DNA of 64,000 nt from Lapillicoccus jejuensis. GTDB lineage: Bacteria; Actinomycetota; Actinomycetes; Actinomycetales; Dermatophilaceae. The notes beneath the pieces are model-generated. The model saw nothing but the letters and a program-made list of their open reading frames with translations, was not told the DNA's origin and did not search any database. The DNA lies in assembly GCF_006715055.1 (NCBI RefSeq), contig NZ_VFMN01000001.1, forward strand, positions 2,480,001-2,544,000, written 5' to 3'. A program made the position numbers and the translations under genes. How positions within the stretch are numbered: the first letter of the stretch is position 1; every line of letters starts with the position of its first letter. Below are positions 16,189-25,167 of the stretch, piece by piece.

Positions 16189-16366
16189 ACCCCCTCGGCT
16201 GCGACCGTGACGGGCGAGGAACTCGTCAGGCACGACGTGGTGCCGTCGACGTCCGCGACGGCGCAGTACGGGGTCCCGACCGCCGCCTCGGTGTGCGGTC
16301 GGGCCTCGCCCGCAAGAAGCGCGGGACGCCCATCGACCCTCAGCGACGAGGGCGAGGAGATGACCC

Positions 16367-16807
16367 GTGTCCGTCGACCCCGTCGACCAGCCGATGCTGT
16401 CCCTGTCCGGTCCCCCGCCGGATCCGGCTCCCGGGATGGTGCCCTCGGGGCCGACCGACCTGCGGCGCCTGTCCGTGCGCGAGCTCATCCGCGCCCTCAC
16501 GGCGGTGGAGGACGCCCGCCGCCGCGCGGGTGACCTCGCGCTACCGCCGACGCTGGCCGCGCAGGAGGCGGCCATCGTCAGCGAGCTGCACGCGCGGCCG
16601 GGGGGACTGCGCCTCGTCGACGGTCCGGGGGGCGTCGACGCGGGGGGAGCGGGGGGTACGGCGTCGCCCGGCGACCGGTCAGCCGACCGGCCGGCGGGCG
16701 CGCCGCGCCTCGTCGTCCTGCCCGGAGTCGTCCCCGAGGTGGTCGTGCCGGACGTCGTCGTCGCCGTCCAGCCGGCGGCCGCGGACCCAGACCCCGGCGA
16801 CGTCTGA
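16367..16807 (+). CDS. unknown Pro/Asp-rich small protein
   Basis: A 146-residue protein of no family known to me. GAGGAG lies 7-8 nt before the GTG. The centre (DLRRLSVRELIRALTAVEDA, RRRAGDLALPPTLAAQEAAI) is helical; the ends are low-complexity, with a Gly-rich linker and a valine-rich tail (LVVLPGVVPEVVVPDVVVAV). The last 129 bp overlap, on the opposite strand, the 3' end of the guanine deaminase gene. A SigB-type promoter lies upstream. That promoter and the ribosome site are the main arguments for it being expressed. Confidence 0.5.
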   Translation: MSVDPVDQPMLSLSGPPPDPAPGMVPSGPTDLRRLSVRELIRALTAVEDARRRAGDLALPPTLAAQEAAIVSELHARPGGLRLVDGPGGVDAGGAGGTASPGDRSADRPAGAPRLVVLPGVVPEVVVPDVVVAVQPAAADPDPGDV

Positions 16808-18079
16808 GGTCGTCCCCAGGGCGACGAGCGCGCGCCAGGCGGCGACCGCGTCCGGCGCGTGCTCGACGACGGTGGCCGTCGTCGTACCCGCCCGTGGACG
16901 CAGGTGGACGGCGTCGAAGGAGCGGCCGACCGACAGGTCGCCCGTCTCGTCACCGAGACCGAGGGCGAGCGCGCCCGCGCGGGTGGCGAGCCACAGCAGG
17001 TGCGCCGGCTCGAGCGGCAGACCGTCGGGTCCGAGCAGCGACTGGGTGAACTGCGCCTGCAGCGCCTCCTTGAGCAGGCTGAAGCCGGTGCCGCCGCCGA
17101 CGTCGGAGCCGAGCGCCACCCGCACGCCGTGCTCGACGTGCGGGCGCAGCGGGAAGAGGCCGCTGCCGAGGGCGGCGTTGCTCGTCGGGCAGTGCGCGAC
17201 CGCCGACCCGGCGGCGGCCATGGCGGCGAGGCCCGCGTCGGTCGGGTGGACGTCGTGCGCGAGCACCGTGCCGGGGCCGAGCAGCCCGGCGCGGTCGTAG
17301 GTGTCGACGTAGTCCCGTGCCTGCGGGAACGCGGCGGCGACCTGCTCTATCTCGCGCGGGTTCTCGTTGACGTGGCTCGTCATCAGCGTGCCGGGCACGT
17401 CGCGCAGGACGTCCGCGCACGCGTCGAGCAGCTCCGGTGACGACGAGAGGCTGAAGCGCGGCGTGACGGCGTACCGGGCCAGGCCGCGGTCGTGCCACCG
17501 GCTCGAGAGGTCGACCGACTCGGCGTGCGCGCGTTCGGGGGTGGTGAGCAGCTCGGGGCGCAGGACCCGGTCGGCGACGACGAGCCCGGCGGTCGTGCGC
17601 AGCCCGACGCGCTCGGCCTCCTGCAGGAGCAGGTCGACGGCCGGCGCGAAGTGGCTGCCGAAGACGAGGGCCGTCGTGGTGCCGGCCTCGACGAGGCCGT
17701 GCACGAAGTCGGTCGCCACCCCGGCGGCGTACGACGGCTCGGCGAGGCGCGCCTCCTCGGGCAGCGCCCAGTCGGTCAGCCAGTCGAGCAGCGACAGCCC
17801 GAGCCCGCCGATGACCCGTACCTGCGGCAGGTGGACGTGGGTGTCGACGAAGCCGGGGACGACCAGCCCGCCGCGCAGGTCGAGCTCGGTGGCCGCGGTG
17901 CCGGCGTCGCGGGCGCGGCGGCGGACGTCGGCGATCGCGCCGCGGTCGGCGATGCGGCCGTCGACGACGAGCAGGCCGCCGTCGTCCTCGACGCGCAGCG
18001 GCGCGCCGGTGGTGAAGGGGTCGTGCGGTGCGTCGACGAGGGTGCCGCGGACGAGGAGCGGACCGGGACGGCCTTTCAC
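16679..18079 (-). CDS. guaD: guanine deaminase (amidohydrolase)
   Basis: A 466-residue cytosolic zinc enzyme that converts guanine to xanthine. Metal ligands are in GFVDTHVHLPQ (HxH), MTSHVNENPREI, LAHDVHPTDAGL and VALGSDVGGGTGFSLLKEAL (Asp); AVAHCPTSNAALGSGLFPLR is the family signature. The GTG start overlaps the xdhC stop as GTGA, so it is the last gene of xdhA-xdhB-xdhC-guaD, and its product feeds xanthine dehydrogenase. The last 25 residues (DGDDDVRHDHLGDDSGQDDE...) are acidic and basic low complexity that overlaps a gene on the other strand and lies beyond the usual family end. Confidence 0.92.
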   Translation of the reverse strand: MKGRPGPLLVRGTLVDAPHDPFTTGAPLRVEDDGGLLVVDGRIADRGAIADVRRRARDAGTAATELDLRGGLVVPGFVDTHVHLPQVRVIGGLGLSLLDWLTDWALPEEARLAEPSYAAGVATDFVHGLVEAGTTTALVFGSHFAPAVDLLLQEAERVGLRTTAGLVVADRVLRPELLTTPERAHAESVDLSSRWHDRGLARYAVTPRFSLSSSPELLDACADVLRDVPGTLMTSHVNENPREIEQVAAAFPQARDYVDTYDRAGLLGPGTVLAHDVHPTDAGLAAMAAAGSAVAHCPTSNAALGSGLFPLRPHVEHGVRVALGSDVGGGTGFSLLKEALQAQFTQSLLGPDGLPLEPAHLLWLATRAGALALGLGDETGDLSVGRSFDAVHLRPRAGTTTATVVEHAPDAVAAWRALVALGTTSDVAGVWVRGRRLDGDDDVRHDHLGDDSGQDDEARRARRPVG

Positions 18080-18951
18080 CGGGTGGCCGCCGGGGTGGTC
18101 GCGGGCTGCTCGGCGAGGATCCGCAGCAGCTCGACGGCGATGCCGAGGGCGATGGTCGCCGGCTCCTTGCCGGGCAGGTCGGTGAGGCCCACGGGGGTGC
18201 GGACCCGGGCCAGGGCGGCGTCGTCGTGGCCCTCGGCGCGCAGCCGGCGCTCGAACCGGCTCCGCTTGGCCGCCGACCCGATGAGGCCGATGCTCGCGAC
18301 GCGGTCGGTGCGCAGCGCCACGTCGACGACCGCGACGTCCTCGGCGTGGTCGTGGGTCATGACGAGCACGTGCGTCCCGGTCGGCAGCTCGGTGAGGCCG
18401 AGCTCGGGGACGGGGCAGTGGTGCGGGTGCAGGCGGGCACGCGCGTCGAGCAGGGCCGCCGGCGGACCGCCGCGATCGCGTCGGTACGGCGCGACGTACG
18501 CCTCCCGGGAGTCGACGAGGTGCAGGTCGAGGTCGTGCCGGGAGAGGACCCGGACCAGCTCGGCGCCGACGTGGCCGAGGCCGACGACGCAGACCGCAGG
18601 GGGTACGGGGACCGGGTCGAGCAGCAGGGTGACCTCACCGCCGCAGCACTGGACCCCGTGCCGGGTGGGCGCGTGCTCGGTGAGGGCGGCGTCGAGGGCG
18701 ACCGGCTCGCGGGCGCCGGTGGCGAGCATCGTGCGGGCGCGGGTGACCGCCTCGGCCTCGAGGTCGCCGCCGCCGACGCTGTCCCACGTGCCGTCGGCGG
18801 TGACGACCATCTTGGCGCCGGCGGCCCGCGGGGCGTGGCCGCGCACGGTCGCGACGGTGACGAGGACGGCGGGGACGCGGTCCTCGCGGGCGCGGGCGAG
18901 GGCGTCGAGCCACGTGCCGGCGGCCTGACGGGTGGGCCCCGGGGCGCTCAC
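18076..18951 (-). CDS. xdhC: XdhC-family xanthine dehydrogenase accessory protein
   Basis: A 291-residue cytosolic factor that supplies sulfurated molybdenum cofactor to xanthine dehydrogenase. The N-terminal domain contains PAVLVTVATVRGHAPRAAGA and HGVQCCGGEVTLLLDPV, with the conserved CCGG. The C-terminal Rossmann domain begins AVCVVGLGHVGAELVRVL and contains VLVMTHDHAEDV and SIGLIGSAAKRSRFERRL. Starts and stops overlap with both neighbours (GTGA each side). The context with both dehydrogenase subunits makes the assignment firm. Confidence 0.93.
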   Translation of the reverse strand: MSAPGPTRQAAGTWLDALARAREDRVPAVLVTVATVRGHAPRAAGAKMVVTADGTWDSVGGGDLEAEAVTRARTMLATGAREPVALDAALTEHAPTRHGVQCCGGEVTLLLDPVPVPPAVCVVGLGHVGAELVRVLSRHDLDLHLVDSREAYVAPYRRDRGGPPAALLDARARLHPHHCPVPELGLTELPTGTHVLVMTHDHAEDVAVVDVALRTDRVASIGLIGSAAKRSRFERRLRAEGHDDAALARVRTPVGLTDLPGKEPATIALGIAVELLRILAEQPATTPAATR

Positions 18952-21398
18952 GGGTGCACCGGGGTCTGCTCGCGGGCGTCGGCCTCGGTGCGTGGGTGCA
19001 GGGCCGGCGCGTCGGGCGCGGGCTGGTCGGGGGCGGGGGCGGCGCCCTCGGTGACGTGGCCGGCGTCGCGGCCGGCGGCGCGGGCCGCCTCGAGGGCCCA
19101 CCACACCGCCTCGGGGGTCGCGGGGGAGGCGAGGGCGATGCTCGTGCCCGCCGGTCCGAAGGCGGCACAGGCGCGACGCAGCGCCTCGCGCACGCAGAAG
19201 GCGAGCATGAGCGGCGGCTCGCCGACGGCCTTGCTGCCGTAGACGACCCCGTCCTCGTGGGCGTCCTCGAGCAGCGTGACCCGGAAGTCCTCCGGCATCT
19301 CCGACAGGCTCGGCAGCTTGTAGGTGCTGGCCGCCTGCGTCGTCAGCCGGCCGCGGGTCGGGCCGTCGCCCTCGTCCCAGCGCAGGTCCTCCAGCGTCAG
19401 CCAGCCCGCGCCCTGGACGAACCCGCCCTCGACCTGGCCGAGGTCGACCAGCGGCGACAGGCTGTCGCCGACGTCGTGGACGACGTCGACGCGCCGCAGC
19501 CGGTAGGCGCCGGTGAGGCCGTCGACCTGGACCTCGGCGGCGGCGGCGCCGTACGCGAAGTACTTGAACGGCTCGCCCTGCATCCGCGTCGAGTCCCAGT
19601 GCAGGCCCTCGGTGCGATGGAAACCGGCCGCCCACAGCTGGACCCGCTGACTGTAGGCGACCCGGATGACCTCTTCCCAGGACACCTCCTGCAACCCGTC
19701 GAGCCGACGGAAGACGCCGCCCTCGACGCGGACGTCGGCCGCGGTCGTGCCGAGCAGCCCGGCGGCGACGGTGTCGAGCCGATCGCGCACCTGCTCGCAC
19801 GCGTCCTTGACGGCGCCTCCGTTGAGGTCGGCCCCCGAGCTCGCCGCGGTGGCGCTGGTGTTGGGGACCTTGTCGGTGCGGGTGGGCGCGAGGCGGACCC
19901 TGCTCAGGGGGACGCCGAGCGCGGTCGCCGCGACCTGGAGCATCTTCGTGTGCAGACCCTGGCCCATCTCGGTGCCGCCGTGGGTGACGAGCACCGACCC
20001 GTCCTTGTAGACGTGCACGAGCGCGCCGGCCTGGTTGAAGGCGGTGAGGTTGAAGGAGATCCCGAACTTCACCGGGGTGAGGGCGATGGCCCGCTTGGTC
20101 CGCTCGTGGGCCGCGTTGAAGGCGTCGACCTCGGCGCGGCGGCGGGCCACGTCGGCGTTCGTCAGCACCGCGCCCCACACCCGCTGCAGCCGCTCGGGGT
20201 GCCGCACCGGCTGCCCGTACGGCGTGCTCTGGCCGGGCCCGTAGAAGTTCCTCCGGCGCAGCTCGTCGGCGTCGACGCCGAGCAGCGGGGCGCAGCGGCC
20301 GAGGACGTCCTCGACGACGAGCATCCCCTGTGGGCCGCCGAACCCGCGGAACGCCGTCTGCGAGGTCTTGTGGGTCTGCGCGACCCGGCCGTTGACCCGC
20401 ACGTGCGGGATCCAGTAGGCGTTGTCGACGTGGCACAGGGCTCGGGCCAGCACCGGCTCGGACAGGTCCAGGCTCCAGCCGCCGTCGCTGGTGAGGGTGG
20501 CGTCGAGGGCGAGCAGCCGGCCGTCGTCGTCGAACCCGACGCGCCACTGGGCGTGGAAGCCGTGTCGCTTCCCGGTCATCGTCATGTCCAGCTGGCGGGA
20601 GAGGCGCAGCCGGACCGGACGGCCGGTGAGGGTGGCGCCGAGGGCGGCGACGGCGGCGAACCCGTGGGGCTGCATCTCCTTGCCGCCGAACCCTCCTCCC
20701 ATCCGCAGGCACTGGACGGTGACGGCGTGGCTGGGGACGCCGAGGACGTGGGCGACGATGTCCTGGGTCTCGGTCGGGTGCTGCGTCGAGCACTGGACGA
20801 AGACCTGGCCGGCCTCGTCGACGAGGGCCAGCGACGCGTGCGTCTCGAGGTAGAAGTGCTCCTGGCCCGCCATCTCGGTCTCGCCGGAGAAGACGTGGGC
20901 GGCGCCCTCGAGGGCGGCCTCGACGTCACCGCGCAGGAGCCGTGGCTGCCCGCCCTGGAAGCTGCCCGCGGCGATGGCGTCGTGGATCGAGACGAGGCTG
21001 GGCAGCGGCTCCCACGTCACCTCGACGGCGAGCGCCCCGAGCCGGGCGGCCTCGGCGGTCTCGGCGAGCACCCAGGCCACGCCGTGCCCGACGAACATCG
21101 CCTCGCTGGGGAAGAGCGGCTCGTCGTGCTTGACCCCGGCGTCGTTGACGCCCGGGACGTCGTCGGCGGTGAGGACCCGCACGACCCCGGGGACCGCGAG
21201 GGCCGGGGTGGCGTCGAGGGAGACCACGCGCGCGTGGGCGTGCGGTGAGCCGACCGGGTGGGCGTGCAGGACGTCCTTGGTGCGACCGACGAGGTCGTCG
21301 GTGTAGAGCGCGTGACCGGTGACGTGCAGCGCGGCCGACTCGTGGGGGAGCGGCTGCCCGACGACGCCGCCGGCGGGGCGCTGGGAGAGGGCGCTCAC
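18948..21398 (-). CDS. xdhB: xanthine dehydrogenase, molybdenum-binding large subunit
   Basis: An 816-residue molybdopterin subunit that oxidises hypoxanthine and xanthine to urate. It carries the MoCo-binding segments QCLRMGGGFGGKEMQPHGFA, TAFRGFGGPQGMLVVED (substrate Arg), GGTEMGQGLHTKMLQVAA (substrate Glu), and the catalytic base glutamate in YGSKAVGEPPLMLAFCVREA. The N-terminal a/b hammerhead is intact (HVTGHALYTDDL). The GTG start at 21398 overlaps the xdhA stop. The C-terminal 45 residues are an Ala/Pro/Asp-rich extension with no family counterpart. It acts as an (AB)2 complex with the FeS/FAD subunit. Confidence 0.95.
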   Translation of the reverse strand: MSALSQRPAGGVVGQPLPHESAALHVTGHALYTDDLVGRTKDVLHAHPVGSPHAHARVVSLDATPALAVPGVVRVLTADDVPGVNDAGVKHDEPLFPSEAMFVGHGVAWVLAETAEAARLGALAVEVTWEPLPSLVSIHDAIAAGSFQGGQPRLLRGDVEAALEGAAHVFSGETEMAGQEHFYLETHASLALVDEAGQVFVQCSTQHPTETQDIVAHVLGVPSHAVTVQCLRMGGGFGGKEMQPHGFAAVAALGATLTGRPVRLRLSRQLDMTMTGKRHGFHAQWRVGFDDDGRLLALDATLTSDGGWSLDLSEPVLARALCHVDNAYWIPHVRVNGRVAQTHKTSQTAFRGFGGPQGMLVVEDVLGRCAPLLGVDADELRRRNFYGPGQSTPYGQPVRHPERLQRVWGAVLTNADVARRRAEVDAFNAAHERTKRAIALTPVKFGISFNLTAFNQAGALVHVYKDGSVLVTHGGTEMGQGLHTKMLQVAATALGVPLSRVRLAPTRTDKVPNTSATAASSGADLNGGAVKDACEQVRDRLDTVAAGLLGTTAADVRVEGGVFRRLDGLQEVSWEEVIRVAYSQRVQLWAAGFHRTEGLHWDSTRMQGEPFKYFAYGAAAAEVQVDGLTGAYRLRRVDVVHDVGDSLSPLVDLGQVEGGFVQGAGWLTLEDLRWDEGDGPTRGRLTTQAASTYKLPSLSEMPEDFRVTLLEDAHEDGVVYGSKAVGEPPLMLAFCVREALRRACAAFGPAGTSIALASPATPEAVWWALEAARAAGRDAGHVTEGAAPAPDQPAPDAPALHPRTEADAREQTPVHP

Positions 21399-22804
21399 GC
21401 CGTCACCGCCGAGTCGGTGCGCGCGTCGTGGTCGTGCCAGAGCCGCTCGAGCGAGGTGCCGAGCATGGCGCGCCGGTAGGCGGCGCTGGCGCGCTGGTCG
21501 TCGATCGGGGTGCCTTCCTGGGACAGCACCTGGCCGGCGGCACGCGCGGTGCCGAGCGACCACGGCCGCCCCTCGAGGGCGGCCTCGGTGGCGCGGGCCC
21601 GCACCGGGGTCGCGGCGACCCCGCCGAGACCGATCCGGGCGCGGACGACGGTGCCGTCCTCGACGCGAAGGGCGTGAGCGACCGCGACGGACGAGATGTC
21701 GTCGTACCGGCGCTTGGCGATCTTGTGGAAGGCGACGATCCCCGCCGGTGGCAACGGGATCCGGACGGAGCAGATGAGCTCGCCGAGGCGTCGTACGGAC
21801 GTGCGGTAGCCGGTGAAGAAGTCCTCGAGCGGCACCTCGCGCTCGCCGTCGGTGGAGGCGAGGACGACGCGCGCCTCGAGGGCGAGCAGGACCGGCGGGG
21901 CGTCGCCGATGGGCGAGCCGGTGCCGAGGTTGCCGCCGAGCGTGGCGCCGTTGCGGATGAGCCGCGAGGCGAACTGCGGCCACAGGGCGTCGAGGAGCGG
22001 GACCCGGCCGGCGAGCAGGCGCTCGAGCTCGGAGAGGGTGAGCGCGGCACCCACCTGGAGGTGGTCGTCACCGTCGAGCAGCCCGCGCAGCTCGGGGAGC
22101 CGGTCGACGGCGATCAGCAGCGGCACGCGGCGGCCCTTGAGGTTGACGTCGACGCCCCAGTCGGTCGAGCCGGCGACGACGACCGCGTCGGGCTCGTCGG
22201 CGAGCTGCCGTAGCGCGTCGTCGAGCGTGGCGGGCCGGACGAACCGGCCGTCGGCGGCGGTGAGGTCGGCGGGCGGAGCGGCCGGGGCGGGCCGCGCCGT
22301 CCGCGCGGCCAGGGCGTCGTCCGCCGGCACCTCGCCGAGCGCGCGGGCGGCGTCGAGGATGGGGCGGTAGCCGGTGCAGCGGCACAGGTTTCCCGACAGG
22401 GCGTGCTCGTCGAACCCGCCGGCCGGGCGGCCGGGCCGGTAGTACTCGGCAGCCATGCTGCAGACGAACCCGGGCGTGCAGTAGCCGCACTGCGAGCCGC
22501 CGCGGACCGCCATCTCGTGCTGGACCGGGTGCAGCGCGTCGGGGGTACCGAGCCCCTCGGCGGTGACGACCTCCTGGCCGTCGAACGCGACCGCGGGCAC
22601 GAGGCAGGCGTTGAGCGCGGTCCAGCGCGGGGTCCCGCCGGCCGGGTCGGCGCGCAGCACCATGACCGAGCACGCGCCGCACTCACCCTCGGCGCACCCC
22701 TCCTTGGCGCCGGTCAGCCCCTGGTCGCGGACGTGGTCGAGCAGCGAGCGGTGCACCGGCACCCCGTCGAGGGGGCACGTCGTGCCGTTGATCGTCACGC
22801 CCAT
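21395..22804 (-). CDS. xdhA: xanthine dehydrogenase, FeS/FAD small subunit
   Basis: A 469-residue subunit that passes electrons from molybdenum to NAD+. Residues 1-155 hold two [2Fe-2S] clusters: GAKEGCAEGECGACSVMV plus a Cys in LNACLVPA, and GGSQCGYCTPGFVCSMAAEY plus GNLCRCTGYRPI. Residues about 190-365 form the FAD domain (VVVAGSTDWGVDVNLKGRR; IRNGATLGGNLGTGSPIGDA), followed by the CO-dehydrogenase flavoprotein C-terminal domain. It is the first gene of the operon; GGAG lies 6 nt upstream of the ATG. Fusion of FeS and FAD domains in one chain is the usual XdhA arrangement. Confidence 0.95.
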   Translation of the reverse strand: MGVTINGTTCPLDGVPVHRSLLDHVRDQGLTGAKEGCAEGECGACSVMVLRADPAGGTPRWTALNACLVPAVAFDGQEVVTAEGLGTPDALHPVQHEMAVRGGSQCGYCTPGFVCSMAAEYYRPGRPAGGFDEHALSGNLCRCTGYRPILDAARALGEVPADDALAARTARPAPAAPPADLTAADGRFVRPATLDDALRQLADEPDAVVVAGSTDWGVDVNLKGRRVPLLIAVDRLPELRGLLDGDDHLQVGAALTLSELERLLAGRVPLLDALWPQFASRLIRNGATLGGNLGTGSPIGDAPPVLLALEARVVLASTDGEREVPLEDFFTGYRTSVRRLGELICSVRIPLPPAGIVAFHKIAKRRYDDISSVAVAHALRVEDGTVVRARIGLGGVAATPVRARATEAALEGRPWSLGTARAAGQVLSQEGTPIDDQRASAAYRRAMLGTSLERLWHDHDARTDSAVTA

Positions 22805-22894
22805 GCCCCGCTCCTCACCTCGCCCACCCGGTTGAGCGCCGACGATAGCCCGCGCGTGTCACGACAGGGTGACGCGCCACGACCCACCCCCAGG

Positions 22895-22970
22895 ACGACT
22901 CCTTGCTCCGGATGTGCCCGACCGGGCCGGTCCGGCGCCGGATCCGGGCCCATCCGGAGCAAGAAGTCGT
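22895..22970 (-). terminator. long inverted repeat after a small minus-strand gene
   Basis: ACGACTCCTTGCTCCGGATG (22895-22914) pairs with 22951-22970 with a single mismatch; the 36-nt loop is itself rich in GGCC/GGATCC-type inverted repeats. It starts 12 nt after the stop of the gene at 22982. It has the same size and position as the family A repeats but an unrelated sequence. Confidence 0.6.
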
Positions 22971-22981
22971 CGCTGTCCGCC

Positions 22982-23371
22982 TCAGGCTCCGACGTCGCGC
23001 TGGAGCTCGTCGCCGGTGTCGAAGAACCGGTCGACGTACTCCTGCGGGGGGAGCGGGCTGGAGCGGATGAGCGAGAAGACCTCGAGACCGTGCCCGGGCT
23101 CCCCCTCCAGCTCGTAGGCCTGCGAGAGGAGGGGCCCGGAGTCGACCTCGTCGACAGCCGCCAGGTAGTCGCGGACCTCGGTCTCGGCCAGCTCGATGGC
23201 CTCCCCGGCCGAGTCGGCGAACCAGAGCGTCACCCGCTCCTCGTACGGCGTCGTACCGACCGCGGCCCCGGCGTCCGGCTCCGTCGTGAGCGCCAGCACG
23301 CAGCGGACGGCGAACCACCGACGCGTCTCCTCGGGACCGCGTGAGGATGGGGGGAAGAACAGCGCCGTCAT
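22982..23371 (-). CDS. DUF4288-like small protein
   Basis: A 129-residue cytosolic protein. The segments RRWFAVRCVLALTTE, YEERVTLWFADSAGEAIELA and GLEVFSLIRSSPLPPQEYVD resemble the DUF4288 family, whose function is unknown to me; the match is from memory of the W-x-V-x-C ... YEERVxLW pattern. The ATG at 23371 lies 6 nt after CACGAT, a weak leaderless -10, and has no ribosome site. It is a single-gene unit with the long hairpin as its terminator. Confidence 0.65.
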   Translation of the reverse strand: MTALFFPPSSRGPEETRRWFAVRCVLALTTEPDAGAAVGTTPYEERVTLWFADSAGEAIELAETEVRDYLAAVDEVDSGPLLSQAYELEGEPGHGLEVFSLIRSSPLPPQEYVDRFFDTGDELQRDVGA

Positions 23372-23475
23372 GACGCCATCGTGCCCGCTCGACCCTCACG
23401 GTCCGGACGCACCGCACGCCGGTCGTGAGGACGAGGGCACGCCGTCCTGACCCCGCGACCATCGGCCGACGGCCG

Positions 23476-23481
23476 TAGGGT
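23476..23481 (+). promoter_or_regulatory. -10 box of leaderless membrane-protein gene
   Basis: TAGGGT ends 7 nt before the GTG at 23489, with no Shine-Dalgarno sequence. This argues for that GTG over the in-frame GTG at 23480, which overlaps the box. Confidence 0.5.
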
Positions 23482-23488
23482 GGCGACC

Positions 23489-23755
23489 GTGCGCGACGAC
23501 GTGGCTCCCAGTGCGGCGCAGCGTTGGATCGCCGGGCACCGTTCCGGCGTGAGGGTGGGCATCCTCACCTTCCTCGTCGCCGTGGTCGCCTTCGGGGGCT
23601 GGAGCCTGACGAGGTCGGAGGGTTCCGGAGGGTTCCGTGTCGTCCTGGCCCTGGTCCAGGTGGCGGTCGTCGGCTCGCTCCTGCTGAACCTCAGCGGGAT
23701 CTGCCGCCACGTCGACCGGTGGGACGCCTCCCACGCCGCGCCGCAGGACCACTAG
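23489..23755 (+). CDS. small two-helix membrane protein
   Basis: An 88-residue protein of unknown function. Two hydrophobic helices (GILTFLVAVVAFGGWSLT and VVLALVQVAVVGSLLLNLSG) are joined by a short GSGGF loop; the ends are polar. No recognisable domain. The GTG at 23489 is chosen from the TAGGGT box 7 nt upstream. It is convergent with the GH4 gene 53 bp away. Confidence 0.6.
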   Translation: MRDDVAPSAAQRWIAGHRSGVRVGILTFLVAVVAFGGWSLTRSEGSGGFRVVLALVQVAVVGSLLLNLSGICRHVDRWDASHAAPQDH

Positions 23756-23808
23756 CGGAGGCGTCGCCCGCCACGACCCGGCGCCGCGCAGGCGCTCGTC
23801 GTCGTCCC

Positions 23809-25167
23809 TCAGCGGTTGAGGACGGCGGCGACCTCGGGGATCCTGTCGACGTACCCCGTGACGAGGTCCTTGGCGACGGTGACGCTGTCGACGAGCGGGT
23901 GCAGCGCGAAGGCGAGCACCGCCTCCTGCTTCGAACCGGTGAGGGCGGCGGCGATGGTGTGCCGCTCGACCTGCTTGACCTGGGCCATGAGACCGACCTG
24001 GTGCAGGGTCGGCTGCTCCGTGCTGAGCGGGTGCACGCCGTTGGCGTCGACCATCGTCGGCACTTCGACGACGGCGTCGTCGGGCAGACCGGCGATGGTG
24101 CCGCGGTTGCGGACGTTGAGGATCATCGTCTGCCGCTCGTTGCGGCTGATCGCGGCCATGACGCCGAGCGCGACGCCGGCGTACCCCTGGTGCGCGGGGT
24201 CCTGCTCGCGCTCGCGGTCGCGGGTCGGCTCGTCCTGGGTGCCGCCGTTGGCCTCGGCCATGTACGACGCGCTGCGGCGCTCGACGGTCTCCTTCCAGAA
24301 GGCCGCCACCCCGGGTCCGTACGACGCCGCCTTCGCGTAGAACTCGCCCTGGGTCCGGGCCAGGAAGTCGCCGCGGGTGGTGCCGGAGTCGATGATCGAG
24401 CGCACCGCGTCCCGGTTGAAGTAGTAGTAGAAGAGGTACTCGTTCGGGATCGCGCCGAGCGCGCGGACCCAGTCGAGGCCGAAGACCTGGCCCTCCTCCA
24501 TCCGGCCCAGCCGGGCGTCGTCGGCGAGCAGCTCGGGCAGGACGTCGCGGCCGTCGTGCAGGACCCGGCGCATCCAGCCGAGGTGGTTGAGGCCGACGTA
24601 GTCCATCTGGACGCGGGTGTGGTCGAGCCCGAGCGCGCCGGCGACGCGGCGACCGAGGCCCGACGGGGTGTCGCAGATGCCGAGCACCCGGTCCCCGAGC
24701 ACCGTCTGCATGGCCTCGGTGATGATGCCGGCCGGGTTGGTGAAGTTCATGACGAAGGCGGTCGGCGCCAGCTCCTGCACCGTGCGCGCGACGTCGAGCA
24801 TGACCGGCACGGTGCGGATCGCGTAGGCCAGACCGCCCGGGCCGGTCGTCTCCTGGCCGAGCGTGCGCAGGTCGAGGGCGACGTGCTCGTCGCAGCGGCG
24901 GCCCTCGAGGCCACCCTCGCGGATGGCGGCGAAGACGAAGTCGCTGCCCTGCACGGCCTCGCGCAGACTCGTCGTCGCCGTGAGGTGCGGCGCGTCGGGG
25001 AAGCCGTCGGCGAGCTCGACGAGGATGGCGGTCATCGTGTGCAGCCGCGCCTCGTCGACGTCGTAGAGCGCGACCTCGGTGACCCGCGGGCTGCCGGTGT
25101 CGCGCAGGAGCGCCTGCCAGACGTACGGCGTCCGGAAACCGCCGCCGCCGAGGATGCTGAGCTTCAT
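23809..25167 (-). CDS. glycoside hydrolase family 4 (NAD+/metal-dependent)
   Basis: A 452-residue cytosolic hydrolase that cleaves glycosides by an oxidation-elimination cycle using NAD+ and Mn2+. The dinucleotide fold is at the start (MKLSILGGGGFRTPYVWQAL), followed by DFVFAAIREGGLEGR, AFVMNFTNPAGIITEAM, the metal-ligand cysteine in GICDTPSGLGRRV and histidine in YVGLNHLGWMRRVL. Members act on 6-phospho-alpha- or beta-glucosides, galactosides or glucuronides. Since the locus imports sugar by an ABC system and holds a PfkB kinase, a phosphorylated sugar is plausible. The ATG overlaps the DeoR stop as ATGA. Confidence 0.9.
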   Translation of the reverse strand: MKLSILGGGGFRTPYVWQALLRDTGSPRVTEVALYDVDEARLHTMTAILVELADGFPDAPHLTATTSLREAVQGSDFVFAAIREGGLEGRRCDEHVALDLRTLGQETTGPGGLAYAIRTVPVMLDVARTVQELAPTAFVMNFTNPAGIITEAMQTVLGDRVLGICDTPSGLGRRVAGALGLDHTRVQMDYVGLNHLGWMRRVLHDGRDVLPELLADDARLGRMEEGQVFGLDWVRALGAIPNEYLFYYYFNRDAVRSIIDSGTTRGDFLARTQGEFYAKAASYGPGVAAFWKETVERRSASYMAEANGGTQDEPTRDREREQDPAHQGYAGVALGVMAAISRNERQTMILNVRNRGTIAGLPDDAVVEVPTMVDANGVHPLSTEQPTLHQVGLMAQVKQVERHTIAAALTGSKQEAVLAFALHPLVDSVTVAKDLVTGYVDRIPEVAAVLNR

